Shown here one piece after another: positions 1 to 10,800 of a stretch of DNA of 64,000 nucleotides. The translations under genes were made by a program, and so were the position numbers. Position 1 is the first letter of the stretch. Each line of letters opens with the position of its first letter. The stretch spans positions 34,903,522 through 34,967,521 of the forward strand of contig NW_022881603.1 of NCBI RefSeq assembly GCF_003369915.1. The letters are read 5' to 3'. The stretch comes from Drosophila miranda (Eukaryota > Arthropoda > Insecta > Diptera > Drosophilidae). The notes under the pieces were generated by a model. That model was given only the letters and a program-made list of their open reading frames with translations, did not search any database and had not been told where the DNA came from.

Positions 1-946
1 TTACTGCATGGCGTTCCGGAATAACTCTTAAAACGGCTCTTGGAACTCCGTCTGGACCCTGAGAAGCATGGCAAGCATAGGAAAGACAAGGATGGCCACG
101 GAGAAGGCGACGGGAGTTAAAATTCGCATGGAAACGCTGAAAAAAAAGGGAAGGAGAAGCTAAATCCGCCATGCGGGTAGGAGTAAAGATGGCGGCAAAA
201 ACGGCTCCGCAGCTTTTGGCTTCTAAACTGCTGTGCAAGAAACCAAACTTGTCGACGAACGTGTCGACAAACATGTCCACGAACACGACAACAAGCATGA
301 CATCAAACATTTCCACGACAAAAGAGAGAGAGAAGACTGACGCGGTTTGTGTGGCTTCCGTGAGTACGAAAAACGGAAGTAACCGCAAAATCATCGTTAA
401 CAAGTATTATGAGGGGCATAAAGGCCCATACTTTGTTTGTATCGACAAAATGAGTGCGAATAATGCCAGAATTGCTATAAACCAGTTTGATCTATCCGAT
501 CTACTGGTGAAACAGGGCATTAGCGATATCGAGGAGGTTGCTAGAATGGGCTATGGCAGGTGCAAGATTGTGTGCGGGTCGGCGGAGTGTGCAAACGGGC
601 TAGTGGAAAACAGTGTTTTCGCTGCTCAAGGGTACTCAACCCGAATCTTTAGTCACTTCGTCCAAAAAGCAGGGTTAATTTTTGGGATCCCCGGGCACTA
701 CTCGGAGGAACAGCTAGCGGAGCTTGTAACCTCGGATATCCCAATTGAGGAGATAGTGCGGATTACGCGAAGGGATAGAGCATCGGGGGAACGTGTACCT
801 ACTGGCAGGGTGAAACTCTGGTTCAGAGGAGAGCAGTTACCAACCAAAATCAATTTTCTATATTCTAAAGTAGAAGTGAAACCTTTTGTTCAGCTTATTC
901 AATGTTTTAGGTGTTTTAGGTTTGGCCATTTGGCGCAACATTGTAT
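1..946 (+). mobile_element. Partial I/Jockey-type LINE, ORF1 part only
   Basis: This stretch is nearly identical to positions about 1482-2425, the 5' and ORF1 part of the next LINE. The open reading frame from 171 matches the middle of ORF1 and breaks off at the first CCHC knuckle, after which the sequence is unrelated. The copy has no zinc-knuckle array, no ORF2 and no poly(A). It enters from outside the window, so its true 5' end is unseen. It looks like a truncated or rearranged relative of the downstream element. Confidence 0.8.
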
Positions 947-1205
947 CTTAATCTTGAAGATGCATTTTTCTTTACATTTTGGATCAGTTGGCAGTGCGAT
1001 CTTCAGGGCTGGACAGACATTGAACAATGCCATTTTTTTCAGTTCCTTTCAACTTCTTTTATTTTCCTAATACGCTTTAAAAACGACACGTAAATCTGCA
1101 TAATATAGTTTGTTTGATGAAAACAAGAGACAAATATTTAAAAACGAATGCCAGTTAAATAAATTGAGTGTTTTTAGCTGCCAGGGCTGAAGTAGAAGCA
1201 CACTG
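947..1205. other. Spacer between the two LINE copies
   Basis: A 260-bp AT-rich stretch separates the truncated LINE copy from the full-length one. No coding signal is visible. The last part may be the 5' untranslated region of the downstream LINE, whose exact 5' end cannot be fixed without another copy. Confidence 0.4.
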
Positions 1206-1211
1206 CAGCCC

Positions 1212-2597
1212 TTGGAGTCAGCTGATTACTGTACTGCCTCCACACACCCTTGCAAAAATAAATATTTTAAGATAAGCTTCGCAAAACTTGGCGGTTCACT
1301 GGTATGGCGCGTACCTAAAATTGTTTGGGGAAGGAAAAAATTAACATATTTCAAGACGTTCGCTGATAGTTTTAATCAAAAAGACATTTTCCGAAGCTTC
1401 TGGGGGTGCCTCACACGCCTACGTAGACGGCGCGAAGTTATTCCCAAAGCTTCATCAATTAAGTCGAAAAACCTGGAATTTACTGCATGGCGTTCCGGAA
1501 TAACTCTTAAAACCTTGGAACTTTGGAACTCCGTCTGGACCCTGAGAAGCATGGCAAGCATAGGAAAGACAAGGATGGCCACGGAGAAGGCGACGGGAGT
1601 TAAAATTCGCATGGAAGCGCTGAAAAAAAGGGAAGGAGAAGCTAAATCCGCCATGCGGGTAGGAGTAAAGATGGCGGCAAAAACGGCTCCGCAGCTTTTG
1701 GCTTCTAAACTGCTGTGCAAGAAACCAAACTTGTCGACGAACGTGTCGACAAACATTTGCACGAACACAACAACAAGCATGACATCAAACATTTCTACGA
1801 CAAAAGAGAGAGAGAAGACTGACGCGGTTTGTGTGGCTTCCGTGAGTACGAAAAACGGAAGTAACCGCAAAATCATCGTTAACAAGTATTATGAGGGGCA
1901 TAAAGGCCCATACTTTGTTTGTATCGACAAAATGAGTGCGAATAATGCCAGAATTGCTATAAACCAGTTTGATCTATCCGATCTGCTGCTGAAACAGGGC
2001 ATTAGCGATATCGAGGAGGTTGCTAGAATGGGCTATGGCAGGTGCAAGATTGTGTGCGGGTCGGCGGAGTGTGCAAACGGGCTAGTGGAAAACAGTGTTT
2101 TCGCTGCTCAAGGGTACTCAACCCGAATCTTTAGGCACTTCGTCCAAAAAGCAGGGTTAATTTTTGGGATCCCCGGGCACTACTCGGAGGAACAGCTAGC
2201 GGAGCTTGTAACCTCGGATATCCCAATTGAGGAGATAGTTCGGATTACGCGAAGGGATAGAGCATCGGGGGAACGTGTACCTACTGGCAGGGTGAAACTC
2301 TGGTTCAGAGGAGAGCAGTTACCAACCAAAATCAATTTTCTATATTCTAAAGTAGAAGTGAAACCTTTTGTTCAGCTTATTCAATGTTTCAGGTGTTTTA
2401 GGTTTGGCCATCTGGCGCAACATTGCAAGAGTGGAGCGAAATGTTTCAAATGCGGACAAGATCACAGCAAAGATATTATCTGCTCAGGGCTGGTCTGTGC
2501 TAACTGCAAGGGGGAACATGCTGCCACCCACCCGCAGTGTGAGGCCAGAAAAAGCGTACGCCATTCAAAAGTGTATGACACTGGAAAACCTAACTAG
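1212..2597 (+). CDS. LINE ORF1 (gag-like nucleic-acid-binding protein)
   Basis: This is an open frame of 461 codons. The real start is probably one of the internal ATGs (about 1551-1650), because the first ~110 residues look like translated leader. The last ~70 residues hold three consecutive zinc knuckles of the C-x2-C-x4-H-x4-C type, starting CFRCFRFGHLAQHC, then CFKCGQDHS and CANCKGEH. In I and Jockey elements this protein coats the element RNA and accompanies it to the nucleus. The frame is intact. A short overlapping frame runs to 2706, so the original C-terminus may have been longer before a frameshift. Confidence 0.75.
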   Translation: MESADYCTASTHPCKNKYFKISFAKLGGSLVWRVPKIVWGRKKLTYFKTFADSFNQKDIFRSFWGCLTRLRRRREVIPKASSIKSKNLEFTAWRSGITLKTLELWNSVWTLRSMASIGKTRMATEKATGVKIRMEALKKREGEAKSAMRVGVKMAAKTAPQLLASKLLCKKPNLSTNVSTNICTNTTTSMTSNISTTKEREKTDAVCVASVSTKNGSNRKIIVNKYYEGHKGPYFVCIDKMSANNARIAINQFDLSDLLLKQGISDIEEVARMGYGRCKIVCGSAECANGLVENSVFAAQGYSTRIFRHFVQKAGLIFGIPGHYSEEQLAELVTSDIPIEEIVRITRRDRASGERVPTGRVKLWFRGEQLPTKINFLYSKVEVKPFVQLIQCFRCFRFGHLAQHCKSGAKCFKCGQDHSKDIICSGLVCANCKGEHAATHPQCEARKSVRHSKVYDTGKPN

Positions 2598-3069
2598 AGC
2601 TGAGGTCAAGGCTAGATATCCGATCCTTTTTGATAGAACTTCCCCCAACCTAAGGGATCAAGGGGAAGACCCAGTTGGCAATCTAACCGCTCCCCTGAAT
2701 TCTTAAATAACAGCTTAGAGTCCGCCAGGGAAATTCATTCTGTCACCTCTTTCGCGGAAGTGACAAAATCCAATAGGGTTGCCGCCCGGAACGCAGAGGC
2801 GGCCAAGGCAGCAGCCAACATGGCAGAGTGGAAGAACTCAATAAACTCAGACTACGTCCAAATGAGCGAGATATTTGTGAGATCTTCATACGTGGCATAG
2901 GAGCCAAACTCACAGCGTTCCTGATTGATCCAAACAACATCATTAAAGGGGATTCTTTAGCGAATAAAATTATTAAGGAAATTAGAGAATTTGTCAATGC
3001 TTCCAACGCAGAACTAGATAGGCGTCAGATTGCCCAAGGGATGGCAGTTGGTTCTCAAAACATCCAACA

Positions 3070-5650
3070 ATGAAGATTCTTCAGCTAAATATTCAAAGTC
3101 TGACACACAACAACAACAAACAGCTCCTCTCAATGTTCCTAGACAAGAACGCAATAGATATTGCCATCCTCTCAGAGATTTGGGTGTTGAACAACGCGGA
3201 CTGCAGCATTTTAGACTATAACTTTTTCTGCAGGCCCAGAGAGGACGGCTACGGCGGGGTTGGCATCTACGTCAGGAAAAACATTCAATTCAGCATTTTA
3301 AAAATAGAGAACGACAATAATTTTGAAATAGAAACCTCAAGAGCAATTTCAATATTTTTAGCATATATGCACCGCCATCAACAACAGTTTCACAGTTTAA
3401 ATCGGGCACAAAAAAGTTTTTCGAATTCGCGGCTTCGCTTGACATACCCTCAATAGTGGGCGGGGACTTCAACGCTAGGTCTTCTATCTGGGGAAGTCCG
3501 ATCTGTGATCGCAAGGGTCGCAGCATTGAGAATTCCACCCGGGAGGCCGGATTTATCTGCCTAAACGACGGTTCGCCAACCTTCTCCAGGAGCCCATCTC
3601 AATTCTCCGTTCTTGACCTTTCTTTTTCGAACTACAGAAATGGAACTATTAACTGGCAAGTCCCAATTGTATTATCAGTGCAAGGCCTAAATGCCCCCCT
3701 CCAAGGCAAGAAGATCCTTCACAACAGAATAGCCCGGATTCTGGGTGCAAGTGATTTCTCAAATCTGGAGGAGCTCAATGAAAAAGTGAAATCCCTGACC
3801 TTAAAAAACACGGTCACATTCCCAAGCAAGAACAAGTACGTTGCTAAGAAATGGTGGAACGAGGAAACGGAAAAACTTTTTCGCGTGAGAAACGCTTGCA
3901 GGCAAAAATTCTACCTCACCAAAAAATTGGCTGATGCCAGAGCAACCTTAGAAGCTGACAAAAATCTACAAAATCACGTAAAAAATCTTAGAAAGCGCAA
4001 CTTTTCCAAGTTTATAGAAGAGGTCTCCTCATCGCCCTCTATGTGGAGCAGGGTGAAGAACATCAAAAAATACGGTCAAATCAAAAATGTAGGGAACAAA
4101 TGGACGAACGAAGATGACAAAAACTTTCTCAATATGGTTAAAGTAACCCCATCCACGTCAAACAGTAGGCCCCCTAAGAAAATTCCTGCCCCTTTGTTAG
4201 GACCAGACGACCCGGAACCCCTGGAACTGGAAGAATTCCTGGACTTCCTAAAAACCAGGAACCCCAATTCGGCTAGAGGCCCTGATGGCATCTCGTTCAG
4301 GATGCTTCAAAAGCTACCAAGTGGGAAAAAACAAGACATTTTTGAAATTATAAATAAAGTATGGCTGAGTGGCGCCTCACGGCGCCTCACGGCGCCTCAC
4401 GGCTTGGATCTCCAGCTTCCTTAACAGACGAATTCTCATAAAGGGTAAAAGCGAGGTAGAGGTGAACAGAGGTGTTAGCCAGGGTAGCTGTCTCAGCCCA
4501 ACCCTTTTTAACCTTTACACAGCCGAACTACATGATATTAACAGTCATAACTGCTTACTGTTTCAGTATGCTGATGACTTTTTCATAGTTTGTTTTCATA
4601 AAGACGTATCCATTGCGAAAGGTGTGCTGGAAGACAGTATAGATAAGTTCGAAGAAAAATGCAATAGGCTAAACCTGTCATTCAATCCGGTGAAGTCTAA
4701 AGTGATTTACTTCAACAATCGTAGAGCTGCGCTAAATATCTCGCATCAAGGAGTTGAGATCAGACAAGTAGAGCAGATCAAATACCTAGGCAGGACTATC
4801 TCAGCAAACAACTCAGCCTCTGGTCACATTGATCTGGCCATCTCGGAATCGAACAGAAACTGTGAGTTTCTCAGATTACTCAGTGGGTGTCACTATGGTA
4901 TCAGCCCCAAAAGAGGGCTTATATTTTACAAGGCATTTGTCAGAAGTAGGCTAGAGTACGCGTGCTCATCATTCTGCAACCTGTCCAAATCTGCCTTGGC
5001 CAAAATCAAATCCCACTGCAACCATCACCTCAGAAAGTCGCTGGGTCTGATAATCTGCACTCCCGTTCCTATCATATATCACATGGCAGGAGAACTTCCC
5101 CCGGACTACAGGATGAGATTCCTGGCGGCGAAAGAGTTGGTTAAGGTGTTTGCATTTAATCTCCCAGCAAGTGAAACAGTGTCAGCAAATAGGGATTTAA
5201 ACACGGGCTACGCTAAGGCATATCGGGAGTTTGGCAGCATAATAGATAGAGTTGAGGTTTTCGAGAACACAGCTTCATTTTGCACTAAAATTAGCTCCGA
5301 CTTAGAATTTTTCAAGGGTTCTGCACCCAACAAGCACGCTATAGAACAGGCAGGTATCATGCTGCTCCACGGGGAAAAGAAGGATCAGCTGAAAAAGGGT
5401 GGTTTTGAAATCTATTACACGGATGATCAGTCGCAGATGGGCATTCCAGCGCCGCTTTCCTGCACGATAGGACAGGTTTTTTAGATATCTATTACACGCA
5501 CAAAACCCTTTCCTCGTTGTCCGCCGAGCTCCTTGCTATCGAGAAGGCATTAGACCATGCTATTTTGTACAATTTTCCTCGTGTTGCGCTCCTGACAGAC
5601 AGCAGAAACGGGGCCCTCAACAAGGCAAAACTTCCCATCTCTAAGAAAAT
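3070..5650 (+). pseudogene. LINE ORF2 (endonuclease - reverse transcriptase - RNase H), broken
   Basis: The frame starting at 3070 reads MKILQLNIQSL, the usual opening of a LINE endonuclease. It shifts frame near 3350; the catalytic GDFNARSS motif follows at about 3460. The fingers part of RT runs to about 4365. Then three copies of a 10-bp unit replace the central RT, and the sequence resumes before the QGSCLSP motif and the catalytic YADD at about 4567. An RNase H-like remnant follows 5400, broken by a stop at 5482-5484. At least two frame breaks and one deletion make it non-functional. The remaining motifs identify it as an RNA-templated DNA polymerase of a non-LTR element. Confidence 0.8.
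4371..4400 (+). repeat. Triplicated 10-bp unit at RT deletion junction
   Basis: The unit ggcgcctcac is repeated three times without mismatch, exactly where the LINE RT loses its central part. It is probably a repair or slippage scar. Confidence 0.85.
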
Positions 5651-5874
5651 ATAATGATATTTACAAATTCTTTGAAAAAGAAAACATCAGCGCGTACCAA
5701 ACACTAATTGACTTCATCGACGAAATTGATGTAAAGCTATAAACAGTACTCCAACATCTTCTATTCTTTGACTTGGCAATTTCCACCTTCAAAAGGCGGG
5801 CGGCCAAATAATCCCACGCTACTCACGGGTAGCTTGGTAACTTAAATCGTTTAAAAAAAAAAAAAAAAAAAAAA

Positions 5875-6699
5875 ACATACGCTTCGCTTCGGTACGTTTC
5901 GTTTCCAACCGTCGTATTGTTTGGTGAAAGATTCAAATCGTTTTTCGGAGAAAATCAAGGTCCATTATAAATAAGAGAATATGTTTATTGTAACAAAATA
6001 GTTTATGTGAATGTAGTCTCTCCTGCCACAAGAATGCTGGTCACAAGAATGAGCCAGACACAAAAAATGTATTAATTACTAAACCTGTTTCGATTTCGCA
6101 GTAGAATTTCCAATGCTTTTATATATTACATATGTATGTATTCAAGCATACGTACGTACATATATGTAGCCATTAAGGAACAGATCTATGCATACATCAA
6201 CTAGCATATTGTGTTGGATTAAAGCGACATTTTATTATTACGACAGGCTGTTCAAGTTCAATGTCAGTGCAATCAAAGGATAGGAGTGGGCATTCAGGTC
6301 CACTGGTCGAATGGCACACACCCTTTGAGTCACTAGAGGCATCTCATGCTTCCGAATGATGTCACACAAACTAGCATATATGTATTGTCGACATACAAGC
6401 AGAGAGACATTATATATATATATTTATATCCGTATAAATTATATTTGGCTGGGAGCTGCGAATGAGCTCTTGCTCTCCAAAGAATACACCTAATGCTCGT
6501 TGCGTGAATTGAAGTAATGTAATTGAAGCCCCTCCCATGTTGGGAATTTATATCACTTTTGGAAAGTGGTTAACCCATATTCGCATTTACGTGGGTGCGT
6601 TGCTGGGCTGGGCTATCATGTGAGGGCCAAACAAATGGCCAACATTAATAACTGTAAATAACCAGATAAAAATGTGGATTTTTCTGTGTCTACGAATCG
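5875..6699. other. AT-rich intergenic region upstream of CalpA
   Basis: It lies between the LINE poly(A) and the first Helitron. There is no open frame or RNA gene. It includes a TA microsatellite near 6411-6425 and tatgta-rich stretches around 6120-6170. It may hold the original CalpA upstream region, now separated from the gene by the Helitron. Confidence 0.5.
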
Positions 6700-7760
6700 T
6701 TTTTATACCCGATACTCAAAATGAGTATTGGGGTATATTAGATTTGTGGTAAAAGTGGATGTGTGACAGCATCAATAGCCGAGTCGATTGAGCCCTGTCT
6801 GTCTGTCCGTCTGTCCGTCCGTCCGTCCGTCCCCTTCAGCGCCTAGTGCTCAAAGACTATAAGAGCTAGAGCAACGATGTTTTGGATCCAGACTTCTGTG
6901 ATATGTATGTCACTGCTACAAAAATATTTCAAAACTTCGCCCCGCCCACTTCCGCCCCCACAAAGGACGAAAATCTGTGGCATCCACATTTTTAAAGATA
7001 CGATAAAACCAAAAACGCAGAATCGTAGAGGATGACTATATGTTCTAGAGTGTAAAATCTCAACCAGATCGTATAATTATTATAGCCAGAATCAAGAAAA
7101 CAATTTCATTCTTTCTCGCTCTGTCTCTCTGTAACACACAGGTTTCGTGGTCGGTTTTGTCAATTGCAAAATATGAGTTCAAGGATCTCAGAACCTATAA
7201 GAGCCAGAGCAACCAAATTTGGTATCCACACTCCTGTGATATCGGACCTTGACCGTTTCGTGTCCAAATTTCGCCACACCCCCTTCCGCCCCCGCAAAGG
7301 ACGAAAATCTGGGGCATCCACAAATCTCAGAGACTATTAAGGCTAGAGTAACCAAATTTGGTATCCGCACTTCTGTTAGATCTCACTATAAAACGTATAT
7401 CTCAGAATTTCGCCCCACCCCATCCGCCCCCACAAAAGACGAAAATCTGTTGCATCCACAATATTTCACATTCGAAAAAACTAAAAACGCAGAATCATAG
7501 TTAATGACCATATCTATCAGATTGCTGAATCTGGATCAGATCGGGTCATTTTTGTAGCCAAAAGCAAGAAATCAATTTTCAGTGGCTACGCAGCGCCCGA
7601 CGTCACGCTCAGACTGATTTTCTGTCTCTCTCGCACGCACTCTTTGTCGTGTGGTTCAATATTAGCGGCGTCTGCCGCAGGAGAGCCATACTGACTTAGT
7701 ATCGGGTATAACTGTAGAGTTGCGGTGTCCGCAGCAACTCACAACGTTCCACCTCGTTTA
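6700..7760 (+). mobile_element. DINE-1/ISY-type Helitron, copy A
   Basis: It begins with the sequence TATACCCGATACTCAAAATG and ends with the 3' hairpin gagttgcgg...gcaactc followed by acaacgttccacctcgtt. TATACCCGATAC near the start is the reverse complement of GTATCGGGTATA near the end, giving 12-bp subterminal inverted repeats. A ctgt/ccgt microsatellite lies at about 6797-6831. This copy lacks about 60 bp after gtggatgtgtg that other copies have. It has no coding capacity and is a non-autonomous element. It sits about 100 bp upstream of the CalpA start codon, so the CalpA promoter is either inside or displaced by it. Confidence 0.85.
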
Positions 7761-7857
7761 ATCTTTTGCACACTGATATTTTAAATAAAATTTAAGTCCC
7801 TTTCTAAGATTTCTCTGTCAATACTTGTTCCTACTACTAGAAAACTAAAAAGGGAAG

Positions 7858-10800
7858 ATGGACGATCTAAAGGGATTCTTGAGACAAGCCGGTCAGGAAT
7901 TTCTGAATGCCGCTGGTGATGCTGCAATGGGGGCCGCCAAAGATGTGGTTGGCTCTGTGATAAACGAGATATTTATCAAAAAGGAAGCGGACACCAAGCG
8001 CGTGCTTCCCAGCATCAAGAACATGAGAGTCGTAAGTTCAAATCCTTAGATTAAATCAAATAGAAGTACATATGTTCTGAATAGAGATAACCACATACAC
8101 ATACACGCTGAAATCCACATGCATGTATTCACACTCTTAACTCTTAAATAAATACATTCCATTCAATCGTTCGTTACGGGCGTTAGCAACCATTGCAATC
8201 ATCTCCAACTGTGTTCTATGGGAACGTAAGTACATGTTGAAGCTACTGCCATGGCATTGACACAATTCCATTTGAGAGATAATGTGCTGCCAAATTAATC
8301 CTCGAATTAAACATAATTACACTGTACATACATTGTATTAATTATTTTGTATCAAAATTTAAGTTATGGTACATACTAAAATGAGTCAAAGGATAATGGC
8401 AATATGTGATTTTCTAGTTGGGGGAAACAAGCTCGAATCTGGGACCCTACTCTGAGGTGCAGAACTATGAAACAATCTTGAACAGCTGTCTGTCCAGGGG
8501 ATCACTCTTTGAAGACCCCATCTTCCCGGCTGGTAATGAGTCCCTAATGTTTTCTCGTCGCCCAGATCGTCACATCGAGTGGTTGCGGCCCCATGTAAGT
8601 GATCGGAAATACAATGATAATTTCCTTTTAATTACTAATATGATTGGATAAATATGTATATATGTTTTTTTTAGGAAATCGCAGACAACCCACAGTTTTT
8701 TGTAGAGGGTTTCTCCCGATTTGATGTCCAACAGGGAGAGCTCGGAGATTGCTGGCTCCTGGCTGCCACCGCCAACTTAACGCAGGAACCGAATCTATTC
8801 TTTCGCGTTATTCCACCCGAGCAGAGTTTCGAGGAGAACTATGCTGGCATATTTCACTTCCGTTTCTGGCAATACGGTAATTTTAATCATACAACCACTA
8901 CGTATCGGATTAAAAGTCAACTAATAATTATTTATGAACCAATTAAAACAGGTAAATAGGTAGATGTGACTATTGATGACCGTTTGCCAACCTCTCGGGG
9001 GGAGCTGGTGTACATGCATTCTACCGAGAAAAACGAATTCTGGAGTGCCCTCTTGGAGAAAGCCTATGCCAAGTATGAGAAATCGTATAACTTTACCCCT
9101 GCCAGCGTTTATTTATTTATTGAATTCTCAGACTTCATGGTTCCTATGAGGCTCTGAAAGGCGGTAGCACGTGTGAAGCCTTGGAAGACTTTACTGGCGG
9201 TGTCAGCGAGTGGTACGACCTGAAGGAAACGCCCGATAATCTCTTTACCATATTACAAAAGGCAGCCGACCGAAATTCAATGATGGGCTGTTCAATTGAG
9301 CCGGATCCCAATGTGCTAGAGGCGGAAACTCCTCAGGGGTTTATTCGTGCACACGCGTACTCCATTACCAAGGTAGTAAATGATGATAAAAAGGTTATTT
9401 GTGGGAAAGCAAATTTCATCTTTGGAATATGTATTTGCAGGTCTGCTTCATAGATATAGTAACACCGAATCGGCAGGGTAAGATTCCAATGATACGCATG
9501 CGCAACCCATGGGGCAACGAAGCCGAGTGGAATGGTCCTTGGAGTGACAGTTCCGCTGATTGGCGATATATTCCTGAAGATCAGAAGCAGGAAATTGGTC
9601 TCACTTTCGATAGAGATGGCGAGTTCTGGATGTCATTCCAAGATTTCCTTCACCATTTCGATCAAATCGAGGTAGGAACTTACTCTGTCTAGGATTTTTA
9701 TACCCGATACTCAAAATGAGTATTGGGGTATATTAGATTTGTGGTAAAAGTGGATGTGTGTAACGTCCAAAAGGAATCGTTTCCGACCCCATAAAGAATA
9801 TATATTCTTGATCAGCATCAATAGCCGAGTCGATTGAGCCATGTCTGTCTGTCCGTCTGTCCGTCCCCTTCAGCGCCTAGTGCTCAAAGACTATAAGAGC
9901 GAGAGCAACGATGTTTTGGATCCAGACTTCTGTGATATGTCACTGCTACAAGAATATTTCAAAACTTCGCCCCGCCCACTTCCGCCCCCACAAAGGGCGA
10001 AAATCTGTGCCATCCACAATTTCGACGATACGAGAAAACTAAAAACGCAGAATCGTAGAAGATGACTATATCTTCTGGAGTGCAAAATCTGAACCAGATC
10101 GTATAATTATTATAGCCAGAATCAAGAAAACAATTTCATTTTTTCTCGCCCTGTCTCTCTCTAACACACACGTAGCATAGCCGGCTTTGCTTAGAGTAAA
10201 ACATTAGTGCCTAGATCTCAGAGACTATAAAAGCTAGAGCAACCAAATTTGGTATCCACACTCCTAATATATCGGACCGAGACGAGTTTGTTTCAAAATT
10301 TCGCCACACCCCCTTCCGCCCCCGCAAAGGATGAAAATCTGGGGATATTCACAAATCTCAGAGACTATTAAGGCTAGAGTAACCAAATTTGGTATCCGCA
10401 CTCCTGTTAGATCTTACTATAAAACGTGTATCTCAAAATTTCGCCCCACCCCCTTCCGCCCACACAAAGGACGAAAATCTGTTGCATCCACAATATTGCA
10501 CATTCGAGAAAACTAAAAACGCAGAATCATAGATAATGACCATATCTATCAGATTGCTGAATCTGGATCAGATCAGATAATTTTTATAGCCAAAAGGAAC
10601 AAATCAATTTGCACTGGCTACGCAGCACCCGACGTCACGCTCAGACTGATTTTCTGTCTCTCTCGCACGCACTCCTTGTCGTGTCGTTTAATATTAGCGG
10701 CGTCTGCCGGAGGAGAGCCATACTGACTTAGTATCGGGTATAACTGTAGAGTTGCGGTCTCCGCAGCAACTCACATCGTTCCCCCTCGTTTTGAATTGTA

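Larger units (their letters stand above)
1206..5874 (+). mobile_element. I/Jockey-type non-LTR retrotransposon, internally deleted
   Basis: It carries ORF1 with three CCHC knuckles, an ORF2 with apurinic endonuclease, reverse transcriptase and RNase H remnants, and ends in a poly(A) run at about 5851-5874 with no LTRs. The RNase H domain after RT and the three-knuckle ORF1 suggest the I clade; a poly(A) tail is more Jockey-like, so the exact family is open. ORF2 has frameshifts and an internal RT deletion, so this copy cannot move by itself. Its 3' end is repeated, inverted, at 35974-36224. Confidence 0.85.

Noticed and set aside
7188-7370. A ~60-residue frame ([18 protein letters not shown]) repeated in several Helitron copies
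   Set aside because: It appears in copies A, G, I, J and K only because the DNA is repeated. Substitutions and frame changes do not spare it, and DINE-1-type elements are non-coding.
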